Numbered from the stretch's first letter, positions 35,489-47,935 are shown. The stretch: 64,000 nt of DNA from Guyanagaster necrorhizus (GCF_019112545.1 NW_025064895.1:240049-304048); one strand, 5' to 3'. A program made the numbers and translations. Notes: generated by a model from the letters alone, not told the origin.

Positions 35489-37297
35489 TCACACCCCGAC
35501 AACATGGTTGAACTTGTTATTTTGGTGAAATGTTCGTAAGTCCATGAGTTCAGTGTCTGTGGAGGAATCCGTTCCTGTGGTCGTGTAATCTGTGGTGAAC
35601 TCGCCCGTAGTTGTCGTCCCTTTTGTCTTCATCTGAACGGTGTGGAACTTTATGCCGGACATCATATATGTGTCGAGTTCCGGTCTTATAGCTCGATAGT
35701 GGTTCGAGCGCACAGAGATAACGAGTCTATTGGCGAATATGCTCGAGATCACGAATGAAAATGCTGTCATCAATTCATCCAGAGTAATCTATAGGGGCCA
35801 TGTGAGTCAGTGCCCTTCACTGCGAAACGATTGACAGATTGAGATTTTACCCGATTCCTGACCCACATTATGAGATTCACCAAGTAAATGCAGAAGAGTC
35901 TGGTGACACAGAATGTCAGAACGTGACAGTGGCAGGTGGTTCGTAGAGACTACTCACACGGCAAAGTACATCGCAGAGTCTCGAGTGAGCTGTTGCATCA
36001 ACTTGCTGCCTTGGGCCGATGGTCGATGCTGCCATGCTTTCCATAGCGCAAGAGAAAATAAGGTGCTTTCGATGATGAGGATAGACATCCAATAATAGAC
36101 AACCCAGTGGGAACCATCCAGTGGGTCGGCGTCGGCACAAATGAACAATTCAGGAAAAGGTTCGTTCGTGCCTGTTTCAACATTGACGTCCGAGGGCTAC
36201 CTGTAGACGGAAGACGGACTTACCGACCAAGTTCTTGTTAGGGATGCCAAAGACTAGTCCCATGGCCAACGCTTCTCCAAAGGTCAGAAAAACCTATCAA
36301 AGGGTCAGCTCCGCCTGAAAAGAGTGGAATCGCCGCATACAAATAGGCAAAGAATGTATCTTGAACTTTGATACATCGCATATAATCGAAGCTCGAGAAT
36401 CACTGAGAGATGCTTAAACGTTTTTACAGTGATCACAACCACTCGATCATACCGTGGGAAGTGATGACCTGTAAGCTTGCTCCAGTGTTTTGCCAGTGAA
36501 AGAATGTGTTGCCTTTAGGATGATATATGTGTGAATGAACAATGAGGTAAGTAGGTAGAAACATACATCTATAAAAATTTGAGGGGTGCCATCTCTTCAG
36601 CAAATCCTTATCGATACGCACAGCTAAACAAAGAATTAGCGCTTCGATGTCTATGTATAGTTTACGATCGACGCACATTCATAGAAGGCTGAGGCTGCAT
36701 AAATACTATCCGGAGGTGAGTAACGCCCATTCATGCCGCGCAAATCAAGGGTACCTACGAACCTATTGCATTCGAACTACGGAAACGGTACGATCGGCGA
36801 TCATCAAAGATGCGGAAGACGCGAAAACATACACATTGAAGGCCAGACCATAATATCGACTCTGCACAATGTATTAGCACAGCTCCACCGTGCTGTGAGG
36901 GGCTCACCCATAGGAAAAGAGCCTTCGCTAGCGACCACCTTTGTTGCTACGCAAATGTTGGTAAGCGTTACGCAACTGCAGCAAGCCACGTACCCAAAAG
37001 AACACGACCTTCGAAAAAGAAAGTGAGAAGAACGCCAAAGAATTGCTACTGTTCTCACCTCCGCATCTAGCTGCAAGACTAAGGAATTTGCAAAGATTTT
37101 GTCAGGAGGCTGCCGAAGATTGGAAGGGACAAGAATTCGCACAGTATTCATACACAATCAAAGCTGCACACGCGACTAGAAACCGCAAATGTCAAGTCTG
37201 GAGCGACAGTAGATAGAACTCAGCACGACGTACGATACGCATTCCGCTCTGCCCTCGCCTGTGAGAATCCCGCAAGATCAAGACCTCCAGTTGCCAT
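35489..37297 (-). CDS. Seven-transmembrane protein, DUF6533-like (basidiomycete)
   Basis: Starts MATGGLDLAGFSQARAER (ATG 37297). Exons I can place: 37297-37234, 37175-37143, 37078-37059 (20 nt), 37008-36994 (15 nt), 36946-36908, 36861-36781, one unresolved exon, 36512-36453, 36402-36341, 36293-36224, 36171-35958, 35899-35851, 35788-35489. The order of hydrophobic segments and motifs (ACAALIVYEY, SRYYGLAFNVYVFA, VILELRLYAMYQ, then a Cys-containing outer loop, then LFCIYLVNLIMW and NRLVISVR) is that of the large basidiomycete DUF6533 family of 7TM membrane proteins of unknown role, sometimes compared to receptors. Between 36780 and 36513 one exon of length 3n+1 must exist; I cannot define it. 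The cytoplasmic tail is Thr-rich. Confidence 0.75.
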
Positions 37298-38151
37298 GGT
37301 TGACTAGTAAAAGAGGGTGCGTTTAAGTAGCATCAAGGCATCAAATTCATGTCTCACTATACAGTTGCAGAGACAGTTAACATCTGACCCGATGGGTGTA
37401 GGTCATCAAAAATCGAAGAACGCTGTAAACAAGCTGAAAATTGAAAGTCAATGAATAGGCTGATTACGGCTACTCCGACTGGGTCCCACCGGCAACGTTG
37501 ATTTTCAACAAACGGGGTTAGTCAAATTACCGAAGCTATTATTTATGGTCCGAGTTCACACGCGGACCCTCGTTCTAGCATATCAGCGGATATTACGCCG
37601 CCCCCTTCACAAGCAAACGAAGGGCCCATTGGAATGCACCAGTCAAATAGAGTTCATGTTGCGGTCGAGGAGCGGTAAATAAAGCTTTTCATATCCTCGG
37701 AGTACAGGATGGGTAGGGGGGTTCGTCGCACTGATTGAGTTTCCAGCTGTCGTGTGGTTCTTTTGTGTATCGACATCACCGGAATCCTGGATAAGTGTCT
37801 TCACGACACACTGTGTGCCGACTATGCCCGGGTAGCTAACCGACACGCACACCAAAGTGTACCCGATGGCTTCCCGGCATGTGCTATTATTTGTCGACCG
37901 CCCAATATCCTTCTTCTTCAAAACAGCCAAGGCGGTACAACATGTGTGTAGTTACGCGCCAAACACACCCCGGAAGTGAAGGAATGAATACATTCTTTTA
38001 ATATCTTGGCAGGGATATCAGAGTTGGGTGATAAAGTTCATCTTAAATAAACATCTGTACTCAATTCCATCTCGAAATCCCGCATCTTTGAATAAATGAT
38101 AAATGCCAGGACTGGCATACAGATCATCAAGTTAAGGGAGTTCCATCGGCA
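37298..38151. other. Intergenic region between the 7TM gene and the glutamine synthetase-like gene
   Basis: This 850-bp stretch holds the promoter of the 7TM gene and the 3' end region of the next minus-strand gene. Short open frames only, none with recognisable motifs. Confidence 0.4.
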
Positions 38152-39850
38152 TTAATAGAACTCAACCAAGCGCGTGAGACGAGCCTGCTCGGTTTCATCA
38201 GATTCTTCCAACAACGTGCCCAAAGTCTATGCAGAGTTGGCAAGTCAGACGGTATATTTGGACAGGTAACACGGTAACTGACCTTGTTGACAGACAGATA
38301 TTTCGCTACCATATTCTTTCCGAACGTCTTCTCAACGAGCGTATCTGATTGGAACGCGGTTCTAGCCTCGTCCCATGTTAATGGCATCCGTTTCTTGATG
38401 CCGTGTTCATGCCGTTGCTTCTCGTCCATCTGGGCAGCGGTCAATGGACCCGGGCAGTCCTTGATGACCAGCGGTTCTTGATTGATAACACCGTCAAGGC
38501 CAGCAGACAAAATCAATGCAAGCGCAAGATAAGGGTTGCAAGTTCCATCCAAAAAACGTAATTCAAAGTTTCTGGATTTGGGAGAAGCCGCATTTGTCAA
38601 CCTGATAGGAGCTTCGCGATTCTCTGTTCCCCAGCAGACGTAGGTTCCGCCAGACCAGACCTGTGAGGAATCTCAGTTACGGTTCATGATATATTTTGAT
38701 GCAAAGTGCTTACACCATCGGCAACACGTTTGTAGGAGGCTGGGATAGGAAGCGTGATGGCAGCCATCGCTGGAAGATGCTTCAAAACTGAGGCCAGGAA
38801 TGATGATTCCAACGATGACAGGGAATCTGACAGCTTCGGTCCACCAGCCACGGAGTGAACTGATATGTGGGTATGAGCAGCACTCCCAGCACTTGTCATA
38901 TACACACGTGGAGCGAAAGTTGCTCGGAGACCATATCTGATGGCAACATTCACGATAGTTTCGCGAGTATGTATGAGTGCATCAGCAGCTTGGAGCGGCA
39001 GCAAAGGGCCAGTAACGACTTCATACTATGCACATGCCACGTTAGAATTGGACAGATGCGATCAGACTGGGATTTGATATCTTACCTGGCCCGGAGCAGC
39101 CTCAGGGTGATACATAGTGACTTCGATCCCAGATTTCAGTAAGGACTCCACAATCTCACGCATAACTCGCGACTCGACAGCCCCGGATGGTAAGCCATTG
39201 GATGCTGTCCATGCGTGATAGTTCGCAGCTTCCACAGGGTTTGTTGATTTCAATAGAATGAATTCAGTTTCGAAGCCGACCAAAAACTCTACACCGGCTT
39301 CTTTGGCTTGGCTGTACACAAGTCAGAACTAAGGCGGGTGGCCAGTCATAAAAGCACACTCACCCAACGACACGCTGTAATGCGCTTCGAGGACAGAGAT
39401 CGACGTCGACGGTCAGACTGCAATCCGCGCTAGGTATAGGGGCCTTCTCCTGAAACCATCCCAATACGCTGGCGTGTCCTTCTTCGTAAGGACAGAGTGT
39501 CAGCGTAGAAAGGTCTGGAACGTAGAGATACTCTCCGATAGCATTGAACTCGTCGGCAGTGTGCAGGTAAACGAGACCCATGGTCACTTTAGCGATGGCC
39601 ACACTGGGACGAGGCGACCGGAGCATTTTGAGGAAGTACGCGAGGGGAATCACGCGGAATCGAACGACACTGGTAAGGTCGACCCATGTCAGGCGAACGA
39701 ACGCTAGTATACAAGTCACTACTAGGTAACATGATATTTGAATGAGTACTTACTGATACCTAGCTCTTCCAAATCATCAGCCTTGATGACTTGGGTAAGG
39801 GCAAGCGTTGCTGGAGAGTACTGGACACCGTGGCTATAGTCTACAGACAT
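38152..39850 (-). CDS. Glutamine synthetase-like protein (FluG C-terminal / GSI-like)
   Basis: Six exons (39850-39754, 39703-39364, 39311-39086, 39025-38714, 38660-38283, 38226-38152) sum to 1428 nt, 475 residues. Starts MSVDYSHGVQYSP. N-terminal beta-grasp part: RLTWVDLTSVVRFRVIP. Catalytic domain: GFETEFILLK (metal-binding Glu residues), SAAHTHISVH, PIPASYKRVADG, GGTYVCWGTENREAPIR and FELRFLDGTCNPYLALA, which match the metal, ATP and glutamate-binding segments of GS. The family includes the C-terminal half of fungal FluG and plant GSI-like proteins; members may be gamma-glutamyl ligases on amines rather than true glutamine synthetases. No amidohydrolase half is fused here, unlike FluG. The upstream region is shared with the divergent CBS gene. 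Confidence 0.9.
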
Positions 39851-40172
39851 GATCAGTAGAGGGGGAAAAAAAGGTGGAGTACAAACTTTATATACCTTAG
39901 ACTGAAGAAGTAATGAGAATATCAGCGGCGTCTGATGACGAGAAATCGAAGCACAAACAGACGTGACCAGTACGACCCTTTATACACCCTTTATACATAA
40001 TAAAATGATAATATGTACGTTCAGCAGGACTAGTCTCGGGCGCGCCTAGCGTCGGGGAGCAGAATGGCGCGATTCAGAAATTGGCTTGCATCATCTTCGG
40101 AAGCCGGCTCTGGGACCCATATGTGTCGGGATCTGAACTCACCCCCTCTTCTCTACCATCACCATCACCACC
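39851..40172. promoter_or_regulatory. Divergent promoter region of the GS-like and CBS genes
   Basis: The start codons lie 322 bp apart and point away from each other. The region contains AT-rich patches (TATATACC near 39890, AATAAAATGATAAT near 39998) and a GC-rich block CGGGCGCGCC (40038-40047). Specific sites cannot be assigned. Confidence 0.5.
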
Positions 40173-41711
40173 ATGTCACCTAAGATTCTCAATACCGCCC
40201 TCGACGCCGTTGGCAACACTCCGCTCATCCGCCTTGACAGAGTCGCCAAGCACTATGGGCTCAAATGTAATCTCCGTAAGTCCTCGTGCTATATTGACGT
40301 GCTCTCTTCAGGCGCCTGACACCGCAGTTTCTAGTGGGCAAAGTCGAATACATGTCGGCGGGAGGCTCAGTAAAGGACAGGATTGCGAAAGCGATGGTTG
40401 AGGCTGCTGAGAAGGAGGGAAAGCTCACTCCTGGCAAGAGTGTCGTCATCGAGCCGACCTCTGGAAACACTGGTGCACACCTTCATATCTTTCACGCTTA
40501 GGCCATCGGATATTCATATCCTGCACAGGCATCGGTTTGGCTATGGCTTGCGCAATCAAGGTATAACACCTTAGTATGGCCTTGAGAGGGTGCTGAATAC
40601 TACAGATAAGGGTTATTCGGTTATTATAACCTTGCCCAACAAGATGTCTCTTGTACGCGCCCATATATGCTTTGATTTATGTTTTTTTTCTCACTGATAT
40701 ACACAGGAGAAGGAAGCGGCTCTTCGTGCGCTTGGAGCCGAGGTTGTTCGAACTCCCACCGAGGCTGCCTGGGATTCGCCAGAGAGCCATATAGGTAGAC
40801 ACCCTCTTCTGCCATCCCCTAGTCTCGTGGCTGAATTCCTTAACGATCTCTAGGTGTGGCGCAGAAGTTGCAAAGGGAGATCCCTCATGGCATTATACTG
40901 GATCAGTATCGAAACGTTCGTCGCGCGTTTTGTTTTCCAGAAGGATGAGGGCTTATCAACTGCATTTAGGTTAACAATCCGCTCGCCCATGAGCTGACTA
41001 CCGGTCCTGAAATTATTGAAGCAATCACGTCGACAGCCGCCACATTGTCTAAGCCATCATCTGGGAAGGTGGATGTACTTGTCGCTGGTGCTGGAACAGG
41101 TGGAACAGTGACAGGCATCTCTCGCGCTATTAAGAAGACACACAATCAGGATTGCGTTATCGTCGGTGTAGATCCGGTTTGTGGCGTATTATCCGAAATG
41201 AAGGCCAAGGTGCTCAATTCCCTCTTGGGGCATACAGAAAGGAAGCATCCTCGCCGTCCCCGACAGTCTAAACGAAGCGGACAGGGGTATTCAATACGTC
41301 GTTGAAGGTATTGGATATGACTTCATACCTGATGTCCTCTATCAAGGCGACGTCGACGAGTGGATCAAGACCTCCGACGAGGAGTCGTTTCAAGCCGTCC
41401 AAGTTTTGATGAAGTGTGAAGGCTTACTGGTTGGCGGAAGTAGCGGTAGCTCCCTTTCTGGTGCTATCGAATGGTTGAAGAAGAGCGAGAGAGGCAAACG
41501 TGTGTCAGCAACTGAAGGAAGGAATGTAGTAGTTTTATTACCGGATGGGTCCGTCCCTTTTTCCTTTTGTTTCTTCCTGAGCTTACTGTACATTCTGTCT
41601 AGAATTCGAAACTATATGAGCAAGCCATGGTTCCTTAAGCTAGCAATGGAGAAAGAGCCTTCGCCAATGGCTAGTGTCATTGCCAAAGTGTTACAGTCTA
41701 AAACTGGATAA
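40173..41711 (+). CDS. CYS4: Cystathionine beta-synthase (catalytic core only)
   Basis: Nine exons (40173-40275, 40335-40472, 40529-40560, 40611-40652, 40707-40794, 40854-40915, 40970-41176, 41238-41548, 41603-41711) sum to 1092 nt, 363 residues. A PLP fold-type II enzyme joining serine and homocysteine to cystathionine in transsulfuration. Motifs: [17 protein letters not shown] (PLP-binding Lys), [16 protein letters not shown], then [11 protein letters not shown] and DQYRN, which mark CBS rather than O-acetylserine sulfhydrylase, [12 protein letters not shown] (phosphate loop), [11 protein letters not shown] and GGSSGS. The protein ends soon after YMSKPWFL, so the C-terminal Bateman (CBS-pair) module of yeast Cys4 and human CBS is absent, as is the heme N-terminus. 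The intron after VGVDP uses GTTTGT. Confidence 0.9.
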
Positions 41712-41885
41712 AAGGATGTATAGAATGAAGCTGTAATTATGTATGTGCAATGGACATCTGGAAAAATTACGATCCAAGGTATTCGTCTTGTCGCCGAGAA
41801 AGCCTCCGCAAATCAGCTCACAGGTGCGTCAACTCGTCAATCCAAAGGGAATAGCTTGAAAAGGGTATACTGTAATGCGTCGTAT

Positions 41886-44221
41886 TTAAGGATTTCCGCC
41901 TCGCCCAGCACCAACCTTCTTCAGCAGCATTTGCTGGTAATTCTCCCACTGGTGTATCATCTGTTCCAGAGACGCGATATAAATTTGTATCCTACATTCT
42001 TGAAAGCTTTGCTGCTCACCTGCTTCTGTCTCACAATCATGCCCTCCAAGAACGCATTCAGTGAATCTTTGATGTCCTCGATTCTTTCCTGTTCAAACCT
42101 AGCGACCTCTGACTTGACAAGTCTTGAGACGCTTTCAAACTCGTGTTTGGCCTCCAACGACTTGCGTTCCGCCTGCCAAAAAAGATATTCAAGTCGTGTG
42201 TAAGAAAGACACGGAGCAGACCTACATCAGCAATCTGCGTCAGTCCATATCCCGCTCGATCTGGCGGTATTCGCCCTTGAGCCCTGTTACGGTCGTGAGT
42301 CTGCTTCACCCGAACCGCTTCGCTTTCAGCATTCCGCCATGCATGATACGTTCGGATACGGGAAGAGAACGCCAGCTGAAAGATAATCAGTTTAAATTAC
42401 TAGCGAGTAATAAATGAAATACACACTCGAACCGAGTTTATCAAGCGCGCATATTCATCAACTAAATCCCAAACCAATCAGCACCTCCGGGAAGGAATTT
42501 AACTTGAACCTACCAGTGGCCATCAATGTGACCATGTCCTGCTCTGATTGCACGACCTGACTATCCTGGGATTTGCGCTCAACGTCTGCTAGACCAGCTA
42601 GCGACTGTGCCAATTGACTCCCGAGGTCGGAAGACGACAAGTCCGCGACTGTTTGTGCAAATTCGCCAGTTGCTACAGAGATCTCTGAAAAAGGTGTCAA
42701 GTTTGCTAGCAAGGGACGGTTACTTAACTGCCACACCTGCGCGCTGCTTAGCCACTACTTCGATAGCTTTCGCCAGTCCACGGAGCTGGGACTCAAGACT
42801 GTCAAGGTATCCTTTCTGTTTGTCAAACCACTGTTCAAGGCTTTAAGACTTCCTGACTTCCTCGAAGGGCAAGATTTACCTCGTCGGTCTCAGAAAACCT
42901 TGGCCCAGTAAGACTATGCCCAATCGTGGCCATCAAACCGCCGCTCTGACCTTTCCGGTGCTTAATCTTCTCCTTCATTAGTCTCATCTCCCGATAGCCA
43001 AAGACAGAAAGCGTACATCTAACGCAAAACTATCACTCTCCAGGAACATCTTCAAATCTGTGTCCTTGCCCAAGATCGGGTGATTGGCAATCTTCTGTAT
43101 GCATTTCTCCAGGGCGAACCGGCGTTGCCGTACAAACTGGTCGTCAAATCGACCAAAGGTATTCTTTTCCGGAACGGGCGGAACGACAACGCCTGGATTG
43201 TTGAGTGATAGCTGCTCGTATAACCACAGAAAGTCGGAGTAGCGTCGTAGAACAGAAAAGGATGATTTTTGGTAAAGAGGAGATGTTGTCCGCGTATGCA
43301 CCGTGTACATTGTAAACGACCGAATGGGATCTCCCACTTTCTGTGGATCGTCAACACTGATATCGAACATGGGCTCGCTAACTTTGGATTCATGTTGGGT
43401 TTTCTGCAGGACATTCAGTGTGTACTAGAAGGTGTAATGCCCACTGAGCGCACCGGAGACGTCAGTCTACTTTTGTCTGGCGAGCGCAGAGTCCCAATAG
43501 GCTTGTCGTCGTCACTATCGTTGTCTTGTTCCGTCGGTAACGTCGACACAGGGTGGTGATTGCTCCAGTTCTCCTGCTCACCCCTCCACCCCCCCGAAGT
43601 TTCGCCGCCCAATGACAGACTCGAAAAGGCGCGGTCGATGCTTCCGGTCTGTGCGAGAGGTCCCCAAGCTGATTCGCTGTGAGACGATGCGGATCCGCTC
43701 TGAGATCCGCTCTTAAAATGGCTGGGTATAGTTGATGGAACATTATCCTCCTGCGTCGGCGCCGGTTCCTCTGGTACAGGAATGGTGGGCTCGAACTCCT
43801 CAGGTTGTGCTGGCCTGATTGTGGCTGTTTCCGAGAAATGCGTACGTGGAGGCTCCGTCTCCGTTGCTGTAGGTTCCACACTTTCGCGGAAGCCAGGAGA
43901 GGGTGACGAATTGTCTGTAGTCAGTGGAAGCTTGTGCTCCTCCTCCTCCGGCTCGTTGGCCGCAGCAGAGTCTAAAGGATCTGCTGATGCAGTGGGTGAT
44001 ACTGGGGCAGCTATCGCACTCTCTTCGTCGTGCGATGGTTCGTCCGTAGGCGAGATCGGTTCGTGGCTACCGAATCCAGAGTGAAATGCATTGTCGTGTT
44101 GCTGAGCGAATGGCGACGCCCACGGGTCCGGAGAGCCTGAACGTTTCCCGAATGGGTCCGAAAATGGGTTTTCTTCAAGGGCATTGCGGGAAGGCGCTAG
44201 TAGATCGTCGAAGCCGTCCAT
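41886..44221 (-). CDS. VPS5: Sorting nexin Vps5/SNX1-like (retromer PX-BAR subunit)
   Basis: Nine exons (44221-43454, 43403-43017, 42972-42880, 42830-42737, 42684-42514, 42461-42427, 42375-42226, 42172-42020, 41960-41886) sum to 1926 nt, 641 residues. Residues 1-256 are acidic, Ser/Pro/Glu-rich and disordered (FDDLLAPSRNALEENPFSD). The PX domain (about 265-385) has MFDISVDDP, FSVLRRYSDFLWLYEQL, VPPVPEKNTFGRF and RRFALEKCI with the phosphoinositide-binding RRYSDF and RRF basic residues. A BAR coiled-coil domain follows (about 400-641: WFDKQKGYLDSLESQLRGL, ending HQWENYQQMLLKKV). The protein acts on endosomes, bending membrane for recycling to the Golgi. The start at 44221 gives MDGFDD. Convergent with CBS, 174 bp between stops. 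Confidence 0.93.
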
Positions 44222-44459
44222 GGTGGTCACGGTGATGAAGGAGGAGGTTAAGGTTGCCTAATCTGAATCGCCCGCTTTGCTATAGCATACAATAATTCCG
44301 TCAAATATATTACAGAGATCATACAACCAGTGCAAACAAGATAGGACAAAGGTATATATGAGATGGGGAATAATGTCAGTTACCATGACCTATAATATCT
44401 ATGAGAGAAACTGAAACTGTACAAGAACATCCAAATTTCGTGAAGAAATCAAATTCATT

Positions 44460-45413
44460 TCAAGACATGAGTCTCTCGCCCCACACTAATTTGTGACGAT
44501 AGGCTCGGTAGGCACCTAGTAAAGCAATCCAGGTAATCCAGGAACATATTAGAAATGACACCGCAAAAAGGAACCGCATGAAGGCCTTCCATCGCCAAGA
44601 AACAGGACTGGACGATGTGAAAATGATGGTCCTCCATCTTTCGTAGAATTCCGTGTTCAGCCATGTCAGGTCGGCAACAAGGGATCGGGCCTGTCATGGA
44701 TTCGATGAGCATGTCGTAAAGAGAGAGAGAAAGAGGGTGTCTTCAGCCAACAGAGAATGAACGCGTCACAGCGCCGCAGAAAAAGCATAGAGCTTTCCAT
44801 ATGGACCAGCTGCAGAAGGCCAAGCCTCCATTCGTAACATGATTTTGCAAAAGATGAATGCCTACCTTCTTCCGGCCGGAATCATATACTGCCCGCAGGT
44901 CCGCAACTTGGTGCTGTATAGTCGGAAGTGTCTCAGAAAGGTCCTGAAGCATGACATTGCATTCATCCAGCTCGGCCGAGATGTCTGGGAGCTGCTGGTT
45001 CTTTGCACGTTCAGCGCGTCGAGTATTGCGCTACTCGCAAGGTCAGGACGACGGTGAAGACAAAGACGATGAGTCGCACCCGGAGAACAGTAAAGGCCTC
45101 TTGCAAGAAACTGTCGATAGCACGGAAATTGGACAAGTTCTCGGAAAGCTTGGACTGTAACATTCTGTCAGCGACGAGGTTAGCACAGGAGGGCTGCTGC
45201 TCACCTCTAGGTCCTTCATTTGCGACTCGTATTGCGCTGTCTGCTTGGATACTCGCCTTAGTGCTGCCTCCAGCTTGCTGTAAGAGATGGTCGGATTAGA
45301 TTCAGGAACTACAGGGGCGACCCCGCGTACTGGGTAGTGATGAAAGTAGACGACTCCGTGTCCGTCGACGGTTGCGAATGCGACAGGTCCCAAACAGGCT
45401 TGGTAGACGCCAT
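44460..45413 (-). CDS. Small coiled-coil protein with C-terminal membrane anchor, family unknown
   Basis: Five exons (45413-45322, 45277-45205, 45154-45080, 45030-44866, 44690-44460) sum to 636 nt, 211 residues; all junctions are GT-AG and keep frame. The N-terminus is MASTKPVWDLSHS and Ser/Thr-rich; residues about 30-125 form heptad-like helices (LEAALRRVSKQTAQYESQ, then SKLSENLSNFRAIDSFLQ); after YDSGRKK comes WLNTEFYERWRTIIF and, near residues 175-197, one hydrophobic segment (FLFAVSFLICSWITWIALL) followed by basic residues. This suggests a tail-anchored membrane protein with a cytosolic coiled coil. I do not recognise the family. The 175-nt fourth intron is longer than usual here and could hide a small exon. 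Confidence 0.7.
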
Positions 45414-46786
45414 GAACGACGAGGACAACGACGAAAGATGGAAAAGAGAGGGGTTCAAAGAGGAGAGGAACTGGTATTTACATAAATTCTGATTTCTCTT
45501 CACGGCCTCATGGGAGGATCCGCGAAAATGAAATCTCCTTTTTGGCTGCGGCTCCTTTCGGTCCGGGAACACCTGACCCGAACTCCCGAATCCCCGAATA
45601 TTCCGATCAGCGGAAGCCGTCAACTCGACTTCAAATCCAAGCACGAGTCGTATTCCAATCCTTTTTTTCTACCTGTTACCTCGAGGTACTGTTCAGAAAA
45701 ATGGTGTTTCCCTTGACACACGATGTCCTAGTATTAGTTCGCTCAGGTATGGAATGGTGTGTGACTTCCAAGTTCCTACTTTTAACATGACTGTCTTTAG
45801 TCCGTGGCAGTACCCACAATAGCTGTACTGGTGACTACGTTATGAATGTGCCAGTAAATAATGCCTTGTCTTATCATCAAAGCCAGCGTTCAACTGCTGA
45901 AAGTGCAGCATAAGGTGCTAACAGGTTTCTCACCTCCTGATGTGAAGAAATCGCCCAGATACCCTGACTATCGCTTGGAGTATCGCGAATACTCGTAGAG
46001 CGAAAGATCATCTCCCCCCCCTCTCCCAACCCCAAATCTTTATCCAAAATTACAACCAGGACTGTAAATAAGATCTATACATTCAAGAGAGTCTGACCGA
46101 AGATAAGGTCTAAGGGAGGCAAATCTCGTAGTGGTGACGGACGTATGTACTTAGTATTTCACCGTGCAAGTGCGCCTTCTTCGTACTAGCAGGTACCAAG
46201 GAGAATCCGACTTTGGTGTGCACGAGACATCATCTCAGACGATCAAAACGCACGCGGCGTATCATGACATGGTGATATTCACAACCATGCAATGTGCATT
46301 GGTCGGCATAACGAACCAGCAATGATTACGGCACTTCGATAATTTCTGATGCCAACCACCCCGTTCCACATGAAGCTTCCCTTTCCCCACAGTATTGATC
46401 TCAGATCTTTCTCCAACTCCAGGGCGCGACAGGGCACCAACGACAGCGAAAAATTGTTCATTCCAATGTTCTGCTTAATTGTCAGGTTCCGCCTCCAGCT
46501 TGGCTGTGGATGAGCCGTATATCCCCAAATCCAAGCATGGTATGTTCCCTTCCTAGGTTCTTGAAGCTAGGAGCCTATTCTCGTGTTTTCTTGACCTCGC
46601 TGTTTGTTGCGGCCAGGTCGCTGCAGACTCCCGTGTAACTCTATTTTCCAGGAACCACCTGCATGCGGAGCTCTGTGATTGCCATACGCGTGCTGAGCTC
46701 CTTGTGCGTTGCATTTAACGACGTTCTGCCCATGATATAAAGGCCTACAAATGTGTGGAGAAGCCTTATTCTTCCAGGCTTACAAG
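45414..46786. other. Intergenic region, 1.4 kb
   Basis: Promoter side of the coiled-coil gene on the left and of the first GH18 copy on the right. A C-run (46015-46022) and short unremarkable open frames. No gene or repeat recognised. Confidence 0.4.
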
Positions 46787-47626
46787 ATGGTTTTCGGCTT
46801 TGCAGCTGCTCTGATTTCCACTCTGTCTCTCTTGACTCGTACAAGCCAGCCCCGTCAATACGACCGTCTTTGATCGCATCAACGGCAAAGCGTGCGTCAT
46901 ACCCAGACGCTCGACTCTCGGCCCCGCATTGGGTGATCTATTCGGACACCAGTATAAGTACAACGGCCCGCCTTATGTATATGATATTTATGTACAGATT
47001 TTCTCATGGATGTGGAATTAGCTTATCAATCCTTCTCGTGTCCCTTAGGGTTTCACACTGGTACTGTGCCTTCCAAGTGTTGAATATCATGGTTTCTAGC
47101 TCCCTATCATTCCTTCTCATGGCTGGCGTCTGGGACAAGGCAGCCTATGCAGCTCTTAATACCATATATCTCTTTGGTGACTCAGTATGGTGAATTCTTC
47201 AGGCTTACGAATGGACCACTCTCACAGACGACGAGAGAACTGGTATTAAATCCCAATACGCAGCCGCTGGTGTCAAGTTATTAGTGTCCATATTTGGTTC
47301 CTTCGACGTCCCTACCACCTCCAGAGCAGATCCCACAGCGACTGCTGATACTATGGCCGCTTGGGTTAGCCAATACAATCTCGATGGCATTGATGCAGAC
47401 TACGAGGTTAGTGCGATACGTTCGCGTTTCCTCAGTCGGTTTCTAAAAATGGCTTGTAGGATTTCGCTGCTTTCGATGCAGGTGATGGCAAAGCTGAAGT
47501 ATGTCAATTTCTCATCCAATGTTTCTAAGAGCTTATTCCTGTTTGCGGTAGCAATGGTTGGCAGACTTCACGACGCGTAACCCTTCCGAAAAATTCATAC
47601 ATTCTGACACATTCCCGTAGGTGACT
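46787..47626 (+). pseudogene. GH18 chitinase-like gene, copy 1, truncated
   Basis: Begins MVFGFAAALISTLSLL, a signal-peptide-like start, then needs two frame changes to read SPVNTTVFDRINGKA and SAPHWVIYSDTS. Later exons match the intact copy at 48670-50242: SFLLMAGVWDK-like region, AYEWTTLTDDERTG, FGSFDVPTTSRADPTATADT, and the catalytic GH18 motif DGIDADYE, followed by DFAAFDAGDGKAE and WLADFTTR. The exon boundary after WDK uses a GC donor (AAGGCAGCC), as in the intact paralog. The C-terminal half (substrate-barrel end, Cys-containing exon) is missing; sequence right of about 47640 belongs to an opposite-strand copy. Secreted chitin-active enzyme in origin, probably non-functional. Confidence 0.7.
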
Positions 47627-47743
47627 ACTTTTGTCTATATATGTTGGTTAATTCGACTTCTCTGAAAGCGATTGCACTGAGGTTCTCTCCCACGCCCCTA
47701 GACAATTATTAGTAGATATATCAAAGAAAAGCCCTGCTCTTAC

Positions 47744-47935
47744 GTGAACCTGGGATGTCGGAGATGGACCTATAAGGCCAGGAACTCAGGTGTCACCATA
47801 AATAACTAAGTAAGGCGGACCAGCAATGGTGTTAGCGCCAAGAGCTTTTATGGGAGAAGATACATTGCCAAACGGCGTCGGAGAGGCGGATACTAATCCA
47901 ATCAGAACGACCAGCAGGGAGTTGAAAGCGAGCAT
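47744..47935 (-). pseudogene. GH18 chitinase-like gene, copy 2, only exon 1 left
   Basis: ATG 47935 gives MLAFNSLLVVLIGLVSASP, a clear signal peptide, then GPPYLVIYGDT, an in-frame TGA (47788-47786), and GLIGPSPTSQVH before a GTAAGA donor. This matches exon 1 of the intact copy (PHWVVYADAY, GPPAVSEVK) in layout, and both exons end in phase 0. No further exons follow downstream, so it is a fragment facing copy 1 tail to tail. Confidence 0.6.

Noticed and set aside
43782..44084. Ser/Gly-rich plus-strand frame of 100 codons
   Set aside because: Shadow of the disordered N-terminus of the Vps5-like gene, whose exon is supported by frame, domain and splice sites.
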